Of a DNA stretch of 64,000 nt, positions 40,785 to 50,375 are shown piece by piece. A model generated the notes under the pieces. The model ran no database searches. It had not been told where the DNA came from and saw nothing but the letters and a program-made list of their open reading frames with translations. The stretch covers positions 38,972-102,971 of the forward strand of contig NZ_SCWB01000007.1 in the NCBI RefSeq assembly GCF_004359545.1, in the 5' to 3' direction. Each line of letters opens with the position of its first letter. Position 1 is the stretch's first letter. The DNA is from Macrococcus lamae. Lineage in GTDB: Bacteria > Bacillota > Bacilli > Staphylococcales > Staphylococcaceae. The translations under genes and the position numbers were made by a program.

Positions 40785-41150
40785 TTATTTAACTTCTACT
40801 ACTGCGCCAGCTTCTTCTAATTTAGCTTTTAATTCTTCAGCTTCGTCTTTAGAAACAGCTTCTTTAATAGTTTTTGGAGCGTTGTCTACTAAGTCTTTAG
40901 CGTCTTTCAAGCCAAGACCAGTTGCTTCTTTAACAGCTTTAACAACTTTGATTTTTGAAGCGCCAGCAGATACTAATTCTACGTTGAATTCAGTTTGCTC
41001 AGCTTCAGCAGCGCCGCCGCCAGCTGCACCAGCTGCTGCTACAGGAGCTGCTGCTGTTACACCAAATTCTTCTTCAATAGCTTTTACTAAGTCGTTTAAT
41101 TCTAAAACTGACATTTCTTTGATTGCATCGATGATTTGTTCTTTAGTCAT
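40785..41150 (-). CDS. rplL: 50S ribosomal protein L7/L12
   Basis: A 121-residue stalk protein. The N-terminal dimerisation part [18 protein letters not shown] is followed by the Ala/Gly-rich hinge ([15 protein letters not shown]) and the factor-binding C-terminal domain ending AGAVVEVK. It follows rplJ by 33 bp and forms the stalk with L10. Confidence 0.99.
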   Translation of the reverse strand: MTKEQIIDAIKEMSVLELNDLVKAIEEEFGVTAAAPVAAAGAAGGGAAEAEQTEFNVELVSAGASKIKVVKAVKEATGLGLKDAKDLVDNAPKTIKEAVSKDEAEELKAKLEEAGAVVEVK

Positions 41151-41183
41151 GATATTATTTCCTCCGTTTTTTAATAGTTTAGT

Positions 41184-41771
41184 TTATGCTTCTGGTGTTT
41201 CAGTTGTTTCTGCTGCAGGAGCTTCTGTTGCTTCTGCTGTTTCAGTTGCAGGAGTTTCAGCTGGTGCTGCTGCTTCTGTACCTGTATCTTTTTGTTCGCC
41301 GACTGCTTTAACCGCATAAGCGAAGTTTCTCATTGGTGCTTGTAATACTGAAAGAACCATTGAGATAAGACCTTCTTTTGAAGGAAGTGAAGCGATTGCT
41401 TTAACTTCTGCGTCTGTAGTTACTTTACCTTCGATGATACCTGCTTTAATTTCTAATTTCTCGTTTGTTTTCGCGAAATCAGCAATAATTTTAGCAGGTG
41501 CAACAACTTCCTCGTTAGAGAATGCGATAGCGTTAGGGCCTGTAAGGAATTCTTCAATTCCTTCAACACCTGCAGCTTGAGCCGCACGACGTACCATCGT
41601 ATTTTTGTATACGTGGAATTCGATGCCTGCTTCACGAAGTTGTTTACGTAGTTCAGTTACTTGCGCAACTGTTAAACCACGATAGTCAACAATAATTGTA
41701 GATACTGAGTTTTTGAACTGCTCAGTGATCACTTCAGTTTTTTGTTGTTTAAGTTCAACTGCTTTAGACAT
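41184..41771 (-). CDS. rplJ: 50S ribosomal protein L10 with an extended acidic C-terminal tail
   Basis: A 195-residue L10. Residues 1-161 are a normal L10 ([32 protein letters not shown], ending in the L12-binding helix region [13 protein letters not shown]). The last 34 residues are a low-complexity run built only from Ala, Thr, Glu and Pro plus one Asp and one Gly. L10 of S. aureus and B. subtilis is 166 residues and lacks this. The tail is in frame and follows directly after the conserved core. A leader RNA with attenuator precedes the gene. Confidence 0.98.
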   Translation of the reverse strand: MSKAVELKQQKTEVITEQFKNSVSTIIVDYRGLTVAQVTELRKQLREAGIEFHVYKNTMVRRAAQAAGVEGIEEFLTGPNAIAFSNEEVVAPAKIIADFAKTNEKLEIKAGIIEGKVTTDAEVKAIASLPSKEGLISMVLSVLQAPMRNFAYAVKAVGEQKDTGTEAAAPAETPATETAEATEAPAAETTETPEA

Positions 41772-41818
41772 TATGACACCTCCATTTAGATTTTCGTGCT
41801 TTTCTAATATGAATTAAA

Positions 41819-41935
41819 AAAGCACTTTTCACCCATGGTAAAAAGTGCTTGAAGATTCAAGTCAATTTTCACCTCGGCAGGATGATTAAGCTGACGCCCC
41901 TGCTGTCTTAGGTTATGAACACAAAGTACACTATA
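41819..41935 (-). promoter_or_regulatory. Ribosomal protein L10 leader with attenuator
   Basis: The 190-bp space between rplA and rplJ holds the L10 (L12) autoregulatory leader. Its 3' end is a terminator hairpin: AAGCACTTTT at 41820-41829 pairs with 41841-41850, followed by a U run on the minus strand. Excess L10-L12 complex would bind the leader and favour termination. Confidence 0.8.
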
Positions 41936-41964
41936 ACGTGCAATTTGTAATCTGTCAATAAAAA

Positions 41965-42660
41965 TTAGTTACGGATTTCGCTTGGGTCTACTTTAATACC
42001 AGGGCCCATCGTTGTTGAAACCGCGACTGTTTTGAAGTAAGTTCCTTTAGATGATGCTGGTTTAGCTTTAGCTAACACGTCTTTAAGAGTGTTGAAGTTT
42101 TCCACTAATTTAGCATCGTCAAATGATACTTTACCGATTGCTGCATGTACGATACCAGATTTCTCAGCACGGTATTCTACTTTACCAGCTTTGATTTCCT
42201 GAACCGCTTTAGTAACGTCCATTGTCACAGTACCAGTTTTAGGGTTTGGCATTAAACCTTTAGGTCCTAAGACACGTCCAAGTTTACCAACTTCACCCAT
42301 CATGTCAGGTGTTGCAACGATAACATCGAAATCGAACCAGCCTTGGTTGATTTTGTTGATGTATTCAGTATCACCAGCGTAGTCAGCACCTGCTGCTTCA
42401 GCTTCTTTTAATTTTTCGCCTTTAGCGAATACTAATACGCGCTGAGTTTTACCAGTACCGTTTGGCAGTACTACTGCACCACGGATCTGCTGATCATTTT
42501 TACGAGTGTCGATTCCTAAACGGAATGCAACTTCAACTGAAGCGTCGAAGTTAACAGTGCTTGTTTCTTTTGCAAGTTTGATTGCTTCTTCTACTGAGTA
42601 GAAAGATGCGCGATCAACTTTTTGAGCGGCTTCTTGATACTTTTTACCTTTTTTAGCCAT
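41965..42660 (-). CDS. rplA: 50S ribosomal protein L1
   Basis: A 231-residue protein that forms the L1 stalk and represses its own operon. The conserved stretch [18 protein letters not shown] is intact. It follows rplK; the gap between them carries an L1-type RNA structure just ahead of the ribosome-binding site. Confidence 0.99.
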   Translation of the reverse strand: MAKKGKKYQEAAQKVDRASFYSVEEAIKLAKETSTVNFDASVEVAFRLGIDTRKNDQQIRGAVVLPNGTGKTQRVLVFAKGEKLKEAEAAGADYAGDTEYINKINQGWFDFDVIVATPDMMGEVGKLGRVLGPKGLMPNPKTGTVTMDVTKAVQEIKAGKVEYRAEKSGIVHAAIGKVSFDDAKLVENFNTLKDVLAKAKPASSKGTYFKTVAVSTTMGPGIKVDPSEIRN

Positions 42661-42680
42661 TGTTTATTTTCCTCCTTATA

Positions 42681-42706
42681 GTGGTTTTAGCGGAATTTCC
42701 TCCCAC
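42681..42706 (-). promoter_or_regulatory. Second L1-type RNA site, in front of rplA
   Basis: On the minus strand GTGGGAGGAAATTCCGC leads into an A-rich bulge and CCAC. The outer GTGG/CCAC stem, GA internal loop and inner GGAA/TTCC stem copy the layout of the site ahead of rplK. The rplA ribosome-binding site follows after 5 bases. Confidence 0.55.
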
Positions 42707-42730
42707 GTTTGCACTGCAGAACAATGCAAG

Positions 42731-42752
42731 AGCAGACGTCATGACGTCTGCT
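42731..42752 (-). other. Perfect hairpin between rplK and rplA
   Basis: The palindrome AGCAGACGTCATGACGTCTG extends to 42752. No U run follows it on the minus strand, so it is not a terminator of the operon; it may protect the rplK mRNA end or be a processing site. Confidence 0.55.
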
Positions 42753-42766
42753 TTAAAAAACATTTA

Positions 42767-43189
42767 TTATTTGATTTCGAATCCCATGCTGCGAGCTGTA
42801 CCTGCGATTATACGCATTGCTGCTTCAACGCTTGCTGCGTTCAAGTCTTCCATTTTTTCTTCAGCAATTTGACGTACTTGGTCTTCAGATACTGTAGCAA
42901 CTTTGTTTTTATTAGGTTCGCCTGAACCTTTTTCAACTTTAGCTGCTTTTTTAAGCAATACTGCTGCAGGTGGAGTTTTAGTGATAAATGTAAATGAACG
43001 GTCTTCAAATACAGAAATTTCAACTGGAATGATTAAACCTGCCTGCTCTTGTGTACGTGCGTTAAATTCTTTACAGAATCCCATGATGTTTACACCCGCT
43101 TGACCTAATGCTGGACCAACCGGTGGAGCTGGATTAGCTTTACCTGCAGGGATTTGCAATTTAACAACTTTGATTACTTTTTTAGCCAC
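42767..43189 (-). CDS. rplK: 50S ribosomal protein L11
   Basis: A 140-residue protein of the GTPase-associated centre. [21 protein letters not shown] at the N-terminus and GTARSMGF at the end are typical. The start is GTG 43189 (AKKVIKV), with GGAGG eight bases upstream; the ATG at 43198 would add three residues and sits too close to that site. Confidence 0.98.
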   Translation of the reverse strand: MAKKVIKVVKLQIPAGKANPAPPVGPALGQAGVNIMGFCKEFNARTQEQAGLIIPVEISVFEDRSFTFITKTPPAAVLLKKAAKVEKGSGEPNKNKVATVSEDQVRQIAEEKMEDLNAASVEAAMRIIAGTARSMGFEIK

Positions 43190-43217
43190 GATGTGCACCT
43201 CCTATAATATCGTGATG

Positions 43218-43249
43218 TGGTCACAGGGTATGATATTTACCCTCCCACT
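43218..43249 (-). promoter_or_regulatory. L1-binding leader site ahead of rplK
   Basis: On the minus strand GTGGGAGGGTA folds back on TACCCTGTGACCAC: an outer GTGG/CCAC stem, an asymmetric internal loop (GA against TGTGA) and an inner GGGTA/TACCC stem. This is the known form of the L1 operator that mimics the 23S L1 site. It lies about 30 bases upstream of the rplK start. Confidence 0.75.
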
Positions 43250-43338
43250 CAAACAACGTGCATAGCACGACCCTAAAATAATAGCATTTTTAAGAGTCGT
43301 TTGCAAGTGTATTTTTACTTTTAATTTTTAATTGATGA

Positions 43339-43884
43339 TTATAATTTTTCGACTTGATCAAATTCTACTTCTACCGGTGTTTCACGGCCGAACATATCAA
43401 CCAGTACAGTCAATTTGTATTTCTCAGCATCAAGTTCTTTTATTTCGCCGACCTGGTTAGTGAATGGTCCAGATGTCACACGCACCTGTTCACCGATTTC
43501 CAGTTCAACATCGATTGTTTTTTCAGCCATACCCATTGATTTCAGGATGAATCTTGCTTCATCCGGCAGTAATGGATTAGGTTTTGAACCTGCACCAGCA
43601 GACCCGACAAAGCCTGTCACACCTGGTGTATTACGTACAACGTACCATGATTCGTCTGTCATCACCAGTTCAACAAGCACGTAGCCTGGGAATGTCTTTT
43701 TAAGTGACGTTTTCTTTTTACCATCTTTAATCGTTGTTTCTTCTTCTTCAGGAATCACAACGCGGAAGATTTGGTCCTGCATGTTCATCGATTCCAGACG
43801 CTTCTCCAGATTGTCCTTCACTTTGTTTTCGTATCCGGAGTAGGTATGGACTGCATACCAATGTTTTGTAGTTTCTTCAGACAT
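43339..43884 (-). CDS. nusG: Transcription termination/antitermination factor NusG
   Basis: A 181-residue protein. The N-terminal NGN domain starts WYAVHTYSGYENKVKDNL and contains the RNA polymerase-binding segment FPGYVLVEL; the C-terminal KOW domain reads GEQVRVTSGPFTNQVGEI. It follows secE by 10 bp in the rpmG-secE-nusG group. Confidence 0.98.
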   Translation of the reverse strand: MSEETTKHWYAVHTYSGYENKVKDNLEKRLESMNMQDQIFRVVIPEEEETTIKDGKKKTSLKKTFPGYVLVELVMTDESWYVVRNTPGVTGFVGSAGAGSKPNPLLPDEARFILKSMGMAEKTIDVELEIGEQVRVTSGPFTNQVGEIKELDAEKYKLTVLVDMFGRETPVEVEFDQVEKL

Positions 43885-43894
43885 AATGTGCCTC

Positions 43895-44071
43895 CTAATT
43901 AATTAGCTTGATGAGTTCTGTAATTCCCATGTCGATTGCAAAGAAAAATAAAATAAAGAACAATACAGTCAATACAACGATCGTCGTATCACGTACTACT
44001 TCTTTGCCAGTCGGCCATGACGTCTTCTTCATTTCCGAGACAACGCCCTGGAAGAAGTTTTCTTTCTGCAT
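43895..44071 (-). CDS. secE: Preprotein translocase subunit SecE
   Basis: A 58-residue single-span membrane protein. MQKENFFQGVVSEMKKTSWP gives the amphipathic helix and the conserved KTSWPT(G)KE segment; the transmembrane helix runs from about residue 31 to 50. It joins SecY and SecG in the translocon. ATG 44071 has GGAGG 9 bases upstream. It lies directly between rpmG and nusG. Confidence 0.96.
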   Translation of the reverse strand: MQKENFFQGVVSEMKKTSWPTGKEVVRDTTIVVLTVLFFILFFFAIDMGITELIKLIN

Positions 44072-44082
44072 GTTAAAGCCTC

Positions 44083-44223
44083 CTATAGAGATTCCTTATG
44101 AATCGTATGTGCATCGCATGTCTTGCAGTATTTCTTAAGTTCCATGCGAATGATTGAATCTTTTTTTGCCACCGTGTAATTGCGACTGCCGCAAACCGAA
44201 CAATTTAATGCTGCTTTCTTCAA
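44083..44223 (-). CDS. rpmG: 50S ribosomal protein L33
   Basis: A 46-residue L33 starting with TTG at 44223 and preceded by AAGGTGA. It has two CxxC pairs (CSVC, CKTC), so it is the zinc-binding form, and ends DAHTIHKESL. Position before secE fits the rpmGB place in Bacillus. Confidence 0.93.
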   Translation of the reverse strand: MKKAALNCSVCGSRNYTVAKKDSIIRMELKKYCKTCDAHTIHKESL

Positions 44224-44271
44224 TGAGGTTCACCTTAATCCTATTTAATATACAAAGTAAAGTTTCACTTG

Positions 44272-44895
44272 TCAACGCATCAAATGACTCAGTACCTTTT
44301 GTTTCAACCGTTGGTGCGCATTTCTGACGATGCGTTCTGCGCGGTCTTCCAGAATAGAAATTTCACTCAATGTCAGTCCTGCCAGCAGATGTTTTGCCAT
44401 ACGGTATTCCAATGGACTGAGACCAAGTGTCACGGGATTAATCTGTTCAGATAATTCCTTGTAAATACTGATGGACTCAGGAGAAGCCTGCGAATAATCA
44501 CCCAGTTCTTCTTTAAGTGTCCGTCCTTCGTCTGCCGACAGCGGCGCATCCAGACTGACAACAGGAATCCGCGTTCTTTGCTTCTCTTTTCGGATCCAGT
44601 CGATAATCCGATACTGCAGCAATCTCAAGTAATACGGTTTAAATGTATCACACTTTGCGCTGTCATAGTCAATGGCGGCATGGTAGAGCAGAATGAGCGC
44701 TTCCTGATATAACTCATCTCCATCTATACGACTATGCCTGCTCAGATAAGTAAGAATTAACAGTCGCATGCGGACGACCAGCAGCTCAAATGACTGTTCA
44801 CTGCCACATTTGATTTCCGCCACAAGTTCTTCATCTGTCTTAGTCTCGTACAGTTCTTCTGTCTCGAATAATATAAATGTCAGAGCTTTAAACAA
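44272..44895 (-). CDS. sigH: Sigma-70 family factor, SigH-like
   Basis: A 207-residue protein at the conserved sigH place between yacP and rpmG. Region 2 is visible as DGDELYQEALILLYHAAIDYD and FKPYYLRLLQYRIIDWIRKEKQRTR. Region 4 is LSPLEYRMAKHLLAGLTLSEISILE and the helix-turn-helix after it. The start is TTG 44895 with GAGGTG seven bases upstream. In staphylococci SigH controls competence genes and is normally silent; here the regulon cannot be seen. Divergence from Bacillus SigH is typical of the family. Confidence 0.82.
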   Translation of the reverse strand: MFKALTFILFETEELYETKTDEELVAEIKCGSEQSFELLVVRMRLLILTYLSRHSRIDGDELYQEALILLYHAAIDYDSAKCDTFKPYYLRLLQYRIIDWIRKEKQRTRIPVVSLDAPLSADEGRTLKEELGDYSQASPESISIYKELSEQINPVTLGLSPLEYRMAKHLLAGLTLSEISILEDRAERIVRNAHQRLKQKVLSHLMR

Positions 44896-44978
44896 AAGTT
44901 AACACCTCACAGTAGTATTAACTTGAGTTTACAACAGATTGTCAAATATCGACAAGTCCTTCTCATGAAATAATAAAT

Positions 44979-45500
44979 TTACTCATCCAGACCGCGTCTT
45001 AATCGTTCTAGACGCAGTTTTGTTTCCTCATCGATATCAATTCTTGTTCTTGGCTTGAAAGTATTCATCTCTTTCATATCCTGTTCAAGAAGCTCTTTAT
45101 CCTCATCCAGCTCTGTCAGGAATTCACGGGATGAGATGCGCAGCGCTCCTGTTCCAAAAATGGCATGCTGTTCAGACAAGTCACTTGTTACGACTGTAAT
45201 ACGTGTAATGTGCTTATCGTATAAATCATAGACGAGACGTTCAATAACTGAGTCAGCTGTTTCCTTTTCTCTTGAGTAGATGATTTTGACGCCATGAAAC
45301 CATTCTGTTGATTCTGCCCGCTTCACATCATAGGCATCAAATACACAGATCAGTTCCCCCTGCTGTCTTGCATCATAGTTGACAAGGTCCAGCAGCAGCG
45401 CTTTACGAGCTTCCTCGAGTGATTCAAGTGCGAGCGCTTTTAAGTGCTCACTTTGTCCGATGACATTGTAACCATCTACTATGGTATAAAATTCTTTCAT
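44979..45500 (-). CDS. rae1: NYN-domain endoribonuclease, YacP/Rae1
   Basis: A 173-residue PIN-like NYN protein. The acidic active site is seen in TIVDGYNVIGQSE, ICVFDAYDVK and ITVVTSDLSEQHAIFG. B. subtilis Rae1 enters the ribosomal A site and cuts mRNA. It overlaps rlmB by one base and belongs to the cysE-cysS-mrnC-rlmB-yacP operon. Confidence 0.88.
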   Translation of the reverse strand: MKEFYTIVDGYNVIGQSEHLKALALESLEEARKALLLDLVNYDARQQGELICVFDAYDVKRAESTEWFHGVKIIYSREKETADSVIERLVYDLYDKHITRITVVTSDLSEQHAIFGTGALRISSREFLTELDEDKELLEQDMKEMNTFKPRTRIDIDEETKLRLERLRRGLDE

Positions 45501-46234
45501 CAGTCGATGGTATTTCGCTTTCGATAGACTTCATACATCAACAGACCAGCAGCGACTGATGCATTTAAGCTATTGACATGACCAACCATCGGCAGATGTA
45601 CAAGGAAGTCACACTTCTCTTTGACTAGCCTGCTCATTCCCTCTCCTTCAGAACCGATGACAATAGCAAGCGGCATATCCGCTTCCATTTTGCGGTAATC
45701 GACAGATTTCTTCGCATCAGTTCCGCAGACCCAGAACCCGTGCTCTTTCAGACGATCAATGGTCTGCGCAAGATTTGTCACACGCATTACCGGAACATGC
45801 TCGATCGCCCCTGTTGAGGCTTTTACTACTGTTGAGTTCAGCGTGACAGAACGGCGTTTAGGAATAATAATTCCATCCACTCCGATGGCATCTGCTGTCC
45901 GGATAATGGATCCCAGATTGTGCGGATCTTCCAACCCGTCCAGAATCATGACAGTAGCCGTTTTACCCTTTACCGCCTCTAAAAAATCTTCAAGCTCTGT
46001 ATAATCGTATGGCGAAATCTGTGCAGCAATGCCTTGATGCGGAACATCGCTCATCTGATCAAGCTTGCTCTTTGGTACTTGCTGAACCATGATTTTACGG
46101 TCTTTCAGCAAGTCAAGAATCGGTTTAATCTGCTGCTTATTGATGCCCTCCTGAATAAACACTTTGTTGATTTCACGGTCAGAGGATACTGCGCTCTTCA
46201 CTGCATGTCTGCCGACGATAATATCTTCGTTCAT
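45500..46234 (-). CDS. rlmB: 23S rRNA (guanosine-2'-O-)-methyltransferase RlmB
   Basis: A 244-residue SpoU/TrmH methyltransferase. Motif 1 is [19 protein letters not shown], motif 2 [12 protein letters not shown] and motif 3 [17 protein letters not shown], together making the trefoil knot. The N-terminal substrate domain starts [18 protein letters not shown] 46234 has a GAGGG site upstream. Its start overlaps the end of mrnC by 4 nt. Confidence 0.93.
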   Translation of the reverse strand: MNEDIIVGRHAVKSAVSSDREINKVFIQEGINKQQIKPILDLLKDRKIMVQQVPKSKLDQMSDVPHQGIAAQISPYDYTELEDFLEAVKGKTATVMILDGLEDPHNLGSIIRTADAIGVDGIIIPKRRSVTLNSTVVKASTGAIEHVPVMRVTNLAQTIDRLKEHGFWVCGTDAKKSVDYRKMEADMPLAIVIGSEGEGMSRLVKEKCDFLVHLPMVGHVNSLNASVAAGLLMYEVYRKRNTID

Positions 46235-46632
46235 CTGCGTTCCCTCTCTTCGCACAGCGCCACTATTTTAATAAGTAGTTCTTGAAGACGCGCTTCTTCA
46301 CCTGCGAGCTGCAGGTAGCCGATGACTGCTTCTAAACCAGTACTTTTCTTATATGTGACGACATCTGTATTTTTTGCTTTCGTATGACTCTTGGCATTGC
46401 GGCCGCGCATCAGTATGTCCTGTTCCTGCTCGTTGAAATACTGCTCTGCCAGCAGTGCATCGTATGTCTCTGCCTGACTTTTTGCTGAGACATAGAACGT
46501 TGCTGCACGATGCAGTGCATTAGGTTTCGCCTGCAGCTTCATGATGACGTGCTGTCTGACATGCAAGTCCAGTATCGCATCTCCTAGATAGGCAAGCGTC
46601 AGCGGATTATAGAGATTCGCTGCATTAACCAC
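46231..46632 (-). CDS. mrnC: Mini-ribonuclease III
   Basis: A 133-residue RNase III catalytic domain without the RNA-binding domain; it trims 23S rRNA precursor. The core [18 protein letters not shown] holds the Asp of the active site, and [14 protein letters not shown] the second acidic motif. The start is GTG 46632, inside the end of cysS (8-nt overlap); no ATG fits. Confidence 0.92.
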   Translation of the reverse strand: MVNAANLYNPLTLAYLGDAILDLHVRQHVIMKLQAKPNALHRAATFYVSAKSQAETYDALLAEQYFNEQEQDILMRGRNAKSHTKAKNTDVVTYKKSTGLEAVIGYLQLAGEEARLQELLIKIVALCEERERR

Positions 46633-48019
46633 GACGGAATCTCACACCTTGCGCAGTATCTTCGAGGATGATGTTCTGCTCTTTCAATAAATCCCGGATT
46701 TCATCTGCACGTTTGAAGTCTTTACTCGCCCGCGCCTCCTGCCGTTCTTCAATCAGACGCTCAACCTCTTCGTCAAGAAGACCGTTGTCTTCCTGCAAAT
46801 CAACTCCAAGTACTTCGCTCATTATGCCGAATACTTCAATGAACCGCTCAATGACTTTCAGATCAGTTGAAGTATTAGCGTTATAGACGTTGGCAAGCTT
46901 GGCCAGTTCATACCAGCTTGTTACCGCATTTGCAGTATTAAAGTCATCGTCCATTGCTTCTTCAAATCTGCCGAGGATCGCATCGATGTCAGCTATTATT
47001 TCCTGATGAGAGACCACATCAACAGAAATACGCTTTCGTTCTACAAGTGCCTGATAAGCATTTTGAATTCTTTCAAGTCCGGATTTAGCTGAGTTGACCA
47101 GTTCCATATTGTAATTAATCGGATTGCGGTAATGGACGCTGATCATAAAGAACCTGAGCACGTTCGGATTGATTTGTTTTATAATATCATGCACGAGAAT
47201 GAAGTTACCGAGCGACTTACTCATCTTCTCATTGTCGATATTGATGAAGCCATTATGCAGCCAGTAATGGGCAAATGATGTATCGTTATGCGCCTCAGAC
47301 TGAGCAATTTCATTTTCGTGGTGAGGGAACGTCAAATCGCTGCCCCCTGCATGTATGTCAATGGTATCGCCTAAATGTTTACGAGCCATCACTGAACACT
47401 CAATATGCCACCCTGGACGACCTTCTCCCCACGGGCTGTTCCATTTGATCTCGTCCGGTTTCGCTGCTTTCCATAGCGCAAAGTCGAGTGCATCTTCTTT
47501 CAGTTCTCCTTGCTGGATACGCGCACCGACTTTCAGCTCATCAATCGACTGCTGACTGAGTTTGCCGTAACCATCAAACTTGCGTGTTCTGAAATAGACA
47601 TCGCCGCCATTTGCATAAGCATAACCTTTGTCAATCAGCACTTGAATGAAGTCGACAATGTCGTCCATGTGATCCATCACTCGCGGATGAACGGTCGCTG
47701 TCTTACAGTTCAGCGCATGGGTGTCCTCAAAATACGCCTTAATGAAGCGGTCCGCGACTTCCGGAACAGTTTCACCCAGTTCATTTGCTGTGCGAATCAG
47801 TTTATCATCCACATCCGTAAAGTTTGAGACATAATTGACATCATAACCTTTATATTCAAAGTAGCGGCGAACCACATCAAAGCTGATGGCAGGACGCGCA
47901 TTACCGATATGAATATAGTTGTAGACTGTCGGTCCGCACACATACATGCTGACTTTTCCTTCTTCGATCGGAACAAAAGGCTCTTTTTTTCGCGTTAATG
48001 TGTTATATAACGTAATCAT
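46625..48019 (-). CDS. cysS: Cysteinyl-tRNA synthetase
   Basis: A 464-residue class I enzyme. The HIGH-type motif is YIHIGNARP, the KMSKS motif EKMSKSLGN, and zinc ligands include the Cys in [10 protein letters not shown] and the HECS-type [15 protein letters not shown] 48019 ([13 protein letters not shown]) follows GGAGAG. It overlaps cysE by 17 nt and so shares the T-box control. Confidence 0.97.
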   Translation of the reverse strand: MITLYNTLTRKKEPFVPIEEGKVSMYVCGPTVYNYIHIGNARPAISFDVVRRYFEYKGYDVNYVSNFTDVDDKLIRTANELGETVPEVADRFIKAYFEDTHALNCKTATVHPRVMDHMDDIVDFIQVLIDKGYAYANGGDVYFRTRKFDGYGKLSQQSIDELKVGARIQQGELKEDALDFALWKAAKPDEIKWNSPWGEGRPGWHIECSVMARKHLGDTIDIHAGGSDLTFPHHENEIAQSEAHNDTSFAHYWLHNGFINIDNEKMSKSLGNFILVHDIIKQINPNVLRFFMISVHYRNPINYNMELVNSAKSGLERIQNAYQALVERKRISVDVVSHQEIIADIDAILGRFEEAMDDDFNTANAVTSWYELAKLANVYNANTSTDLKVIERFIEVFGIMSEVLGVDLQEDNGLLDEEVERLIEERQEARASKDFKRADEIRDLLKEQNIILEDTAQGVRFRRG

Positions 48020-48644
48020 CTTTAATCTCTCCATTTCTAGTCGCTTCTATTTGGCGTTCCAGTTCTTTCAGTTTTTCGAATACCGGATCCGGAAGATCGG
48101 TATGCTCAAAGCTTTTTCCGACTTTTCTTCCGTCTTGTCTGACGATTCTTCCAGGGATGCCGACAACTGTCGTACAGTCAGGTACATTTTTTAGCACTAC
48201 TGAATTTGAACCGATATTGACATTGTTTCCCACTTGAATGTTGCCGAGCACTTTCGCTCCGGCAGCAATGAGTACATTATCGCCGATATCAGGGTGGCGT
48301 TTCCCGCGTTCCTTGCCGGTACCACCGAGTGTCACTCCCTGATATATCGTCACGTTATTGCCAATTGTACACGTCTCACCGATGACTACACCCATACCAT
48401 GATCGATGAATAGTCTTTTCCCGATAGTTGCTCCCGGATGGATTTCAATCCCTGTGAAGAAGCGGGATACTTGACTGATCACTCTTGATATAAAAAACAA
48501 CCGCCTGTTAAAAAACCAGTGAGCAACAAGATGCCACCATACCGCATGCAGACCAGAGTATGTCAGAAAAACTTCCAGACCGCTGCGGGCAGCCGGATCC
48601 TGTTCAAATACCATGGCAACGTCATCTTTAATACGTCCTAACAT
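48003..48644 (-). CDS. cysE: Serine O-acetyltransferase
   Basis: A 213-residue enzyme making O-acetylserine for cysteine synthesis. The N-terminal helical domain is followed by left-handed beta-helix hexapeptides ([23 protein letters not shown], with the catalytic His-Asp region) and a C-terminal tail. First gene after the cysteine T-box, so cysteine supply and charging of tRNA-Cys are controlled together. Confidence 0.95.
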   Translation of the reverse strand: MLGRIKDDVAMVFEQDPAARSGLEVFLTYSGLHAVWWHLVAHWFFNRRLFFISRVISQVSRFFTGIEIHPGATIGKRLFIDHGMGVVIGETCTIGNNVTIYQGVTLGGTGKERGKRHPDIGDNVLIAAGAKVLGNIQVGNNVNIGSNSVVLKNVPDCTTVVGIPGRIVRQDGRKVGKSFEHTDLPDPVFEKLKELERQIEATRNGEIKDDYVI

Positions 48645-48671
48645 CGCGTTCCTCTCTTTCCATGAAATATA

Positions 48672-48870
48672 AAAGACACCTCTGACATGTGTCAGAGGTG
48701 TCTAAATTAATAAACACGGTTCCACTCTTCATTAATGATTATTATCATTCACTCATTAAAGTTATGAAATTAAACAACGGAAGGTGCATTCAATTATGCC
48801 AGTACGCCCTTTCACCAGCCGGACGCTCTCTAAGTGTATGACACAATTTACTCTGTCTTCCTGATTAAGT
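48672..48870 (-). promoter_or_regulatory. T-box riboswitch, cysteine specifier
   Basis: Minus-strand leader of cysE. It has the stem I elements AGAGAG and GGCTGGTGAAA, then the specifier context GAATGCACC, with codon UGC (48788-48786) for Cys. The T-box core AGTGGAACCGTG lies at 48726-48715. A 14-bp terminator hairpin (48674-48703) with a U run follows. Uncharged tRNA-Cys would pair with specifier and T-box and open the antiterminator. Confidence 0.93.
48674..48703 (-). terminator. T-box terminator hairpin
   Basis: The arms AGACACCTCTGACA and TGTCAGAGGTGTCT form a 14-bp stem around a TG centre, followed by TTTTATAT on the minus strand. It is the regulated terminator of the cysE T-box. Confidence 0.93.
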
Positions 48871-48873
48871 TCT

Positions 48874-48901
48874 ATTATAATGTGTTTTAATTAAATATCA
48901 A
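48874..48901 (-). promoter_or_regulatory. cysE operon promoter
   Basis: On the minus strand TTGATA (48896-48901) and TATAAT (48874-48879) with a 16-bp spacer, just upstream of the T-box leader. Confidence 0.78.
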
Positions 48902-48905
48902 GCAC

Positions 48906-50360
48906 TTAAGCACAATAAGGTGCGATTCGTGCCAGCACTTTGTCTTTGCCGAGTAGTTCAATCGTGTTCGGCAATTCAGGACCATGTGTCTGACCTGATA
49001 CGGCGACACGGATCGGCATAAATAAATTTTTGCCTTTAATGCCCGTTTCCTTCTGCACAGCTTTAATCGCTGCTTTCACTGATGCGGCATCAAATGTTTC
49101 GAGTGCTTCTAGTCTCGCAGAGAGCGCTCGCATCAGTTCAGGAACCTGCTCCCCGTTCACCACTTCTGTCGCTTCTTCGCTCAATGTCAATTCTTCTTTG
49201 AAGAACAGTTCAGATAGCTCGACAATCTCACCGGCATAACTCATCTGCTGCTGATATAGTTCAACGAGACTCTTCGCCCACGTTAATTCATCAGGTGTCG
49301 GATGCTCCGGCACAAGACCGGCTTTTTTCATATGCGGCAGCGTCATGTCAAACACTGTGTCCAGATCTTTTTCCTTCATGTACTGGTTATTGATCCATGC
49401 GAGTTTCACTTTGTCGAAAAAGGCCGGTGATTTGCTCAGACGGTTTTCATCGAACATCTCAATGAACTGCTCTTTAGAGAAAATCTCATCTTCACCGACT
49501 GGAGACCAGCCGAGCAGCCCGATGAAGTTGAATAGTGCTTCCGGCAAATAACCGAGATCGTGATACTGCTCAATGAACTGGATGATAGAGCCGTCCCGTT
49601 TAGATAACTTTTTCCGTTCTTCATTAACGATCAGCGTCATATGGCCGAATACCGGGATATCATAGCCTAGCGCTTCATAGATCATCATTTGTTTTGGTGT
49701 GTTTGAAATATGATCATCGCCGCGGATGACGTGTGTGATAGCCATAAAGTGGTCATCGACCGCTACTGCAAAGTTATAAGTCGGGATGCCATCCTTTTTC
49801 AGAATCACCCAGTCACCGATGCCGTCAGATTCAAATGATACTTCACCTTTAACCATATCATTGAATGTATAGACTTTACCTTGTGGTACACGGAAACGGA
49901 TACTCGGCTTGCGGCCTTCAGCGATAAAAGCATCTTCCTGGTCTTTCGTTAAATGCGCATGCTGACCACCGTATCTCGGCATTTCACCGTGGGCGATCTG
50001 CGCCTCGCGTTCTGCTTCCAGCTCTTCAGATGTCATATAGCAGCGGTACGCTTTATCTTCTGCCAGCAACTGCTCAATAATCGGATTATAGATGTCGCCG
50101 CGTTCAGACTGACGATAAGGACCATAACCACCGTCCTTATCAACTGACTCATCCCATTCAATACCCAGCCACTTTAAGTAGCGCAGCTGTGACTCTTCAC
50201 CGCCTTCAACATTACGTGCCGTATCTGTATCTTCAATACGGACGATAAAATCGCCGCCATGATGTTTTGCAAATAAATAGTTGAATAACGCTGTACGCGC
50301 ATTACCGATATGAAGGAAACCTGTAGGTGAAGGTGCATATCTCACTCTTACTTTATCCAT
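48906..50360 (-). CDS. gltX: Glutamyl-tRNA synthetase
   Basis: A 484-residue class I synthetase. The HIGH-type motif is [14 protein letters not shown] and the KMSKS-type motif KLSKRDG. In Firmicutes without GlnRS it charges tRNA-Gln with Glu as well. ATG 50360 is 8 bases after GGAG; a GTG at 50369 adds three residues. The promoter of the cysE operon starts right behind its end. Confidence 0.97.
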   Translation of the reverse strand: MDKVRVRYAPSPTGFLHIGNARTALFNYLFAKHHGGDFIVRIEDTDTARNVEGGEESQLRYLKWLGIEWDESVDKDGGYGPYRQSERGDIYNPIIEQLLAEDKAYRCYMTSEELEAEREAQIAHGEMPRYGGQHAHLTKDQEDAFIAEGRKPSIRFRVPQGKVYTFNDMVKGEVSFESDGIGDWVILKKDGIPTYNFAVAVDDHFMAITHVIRGDDHISNTPKQMMIYEALGYDIPVFGHMTLIVNEERKKLSKRDGSIIQFIEQYHDLGYLPEALFNFIGLLGWSPVGEDEIFSKEQFIEMFDENRLSKSPAFFDKVKLAWINNQYMKEKDLDTVFDMTLPHMKKAGLVPEHPTPDELTWAKSLVELYQQQMSYAGEIVELSELFFKEELTLSEEATEVVNGEQVPELMRALSARLEALETFDAASVKAAIKAVQKETGIKGKNLFMPIRVAVSGQTHGPELPNTIELLGKDKVLARIAPYCA

Positions 50361-50375
50361 GTTTGTCACTCCAAT

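Noticed and set aside
40771..41319. A 182-codon plus-strand ORF rich in Ser and Ala opposite rplL and rplJ
   Set aside because: It is the antisense shadow of two certain ribosomal genes and shows no ribosome-binding site or family likeness.
42731..42752. Palindrome after rplK as a transcription terminator
   Set aside because: On the minus strand no U run follows it, and rplA downstream must be transcribed.
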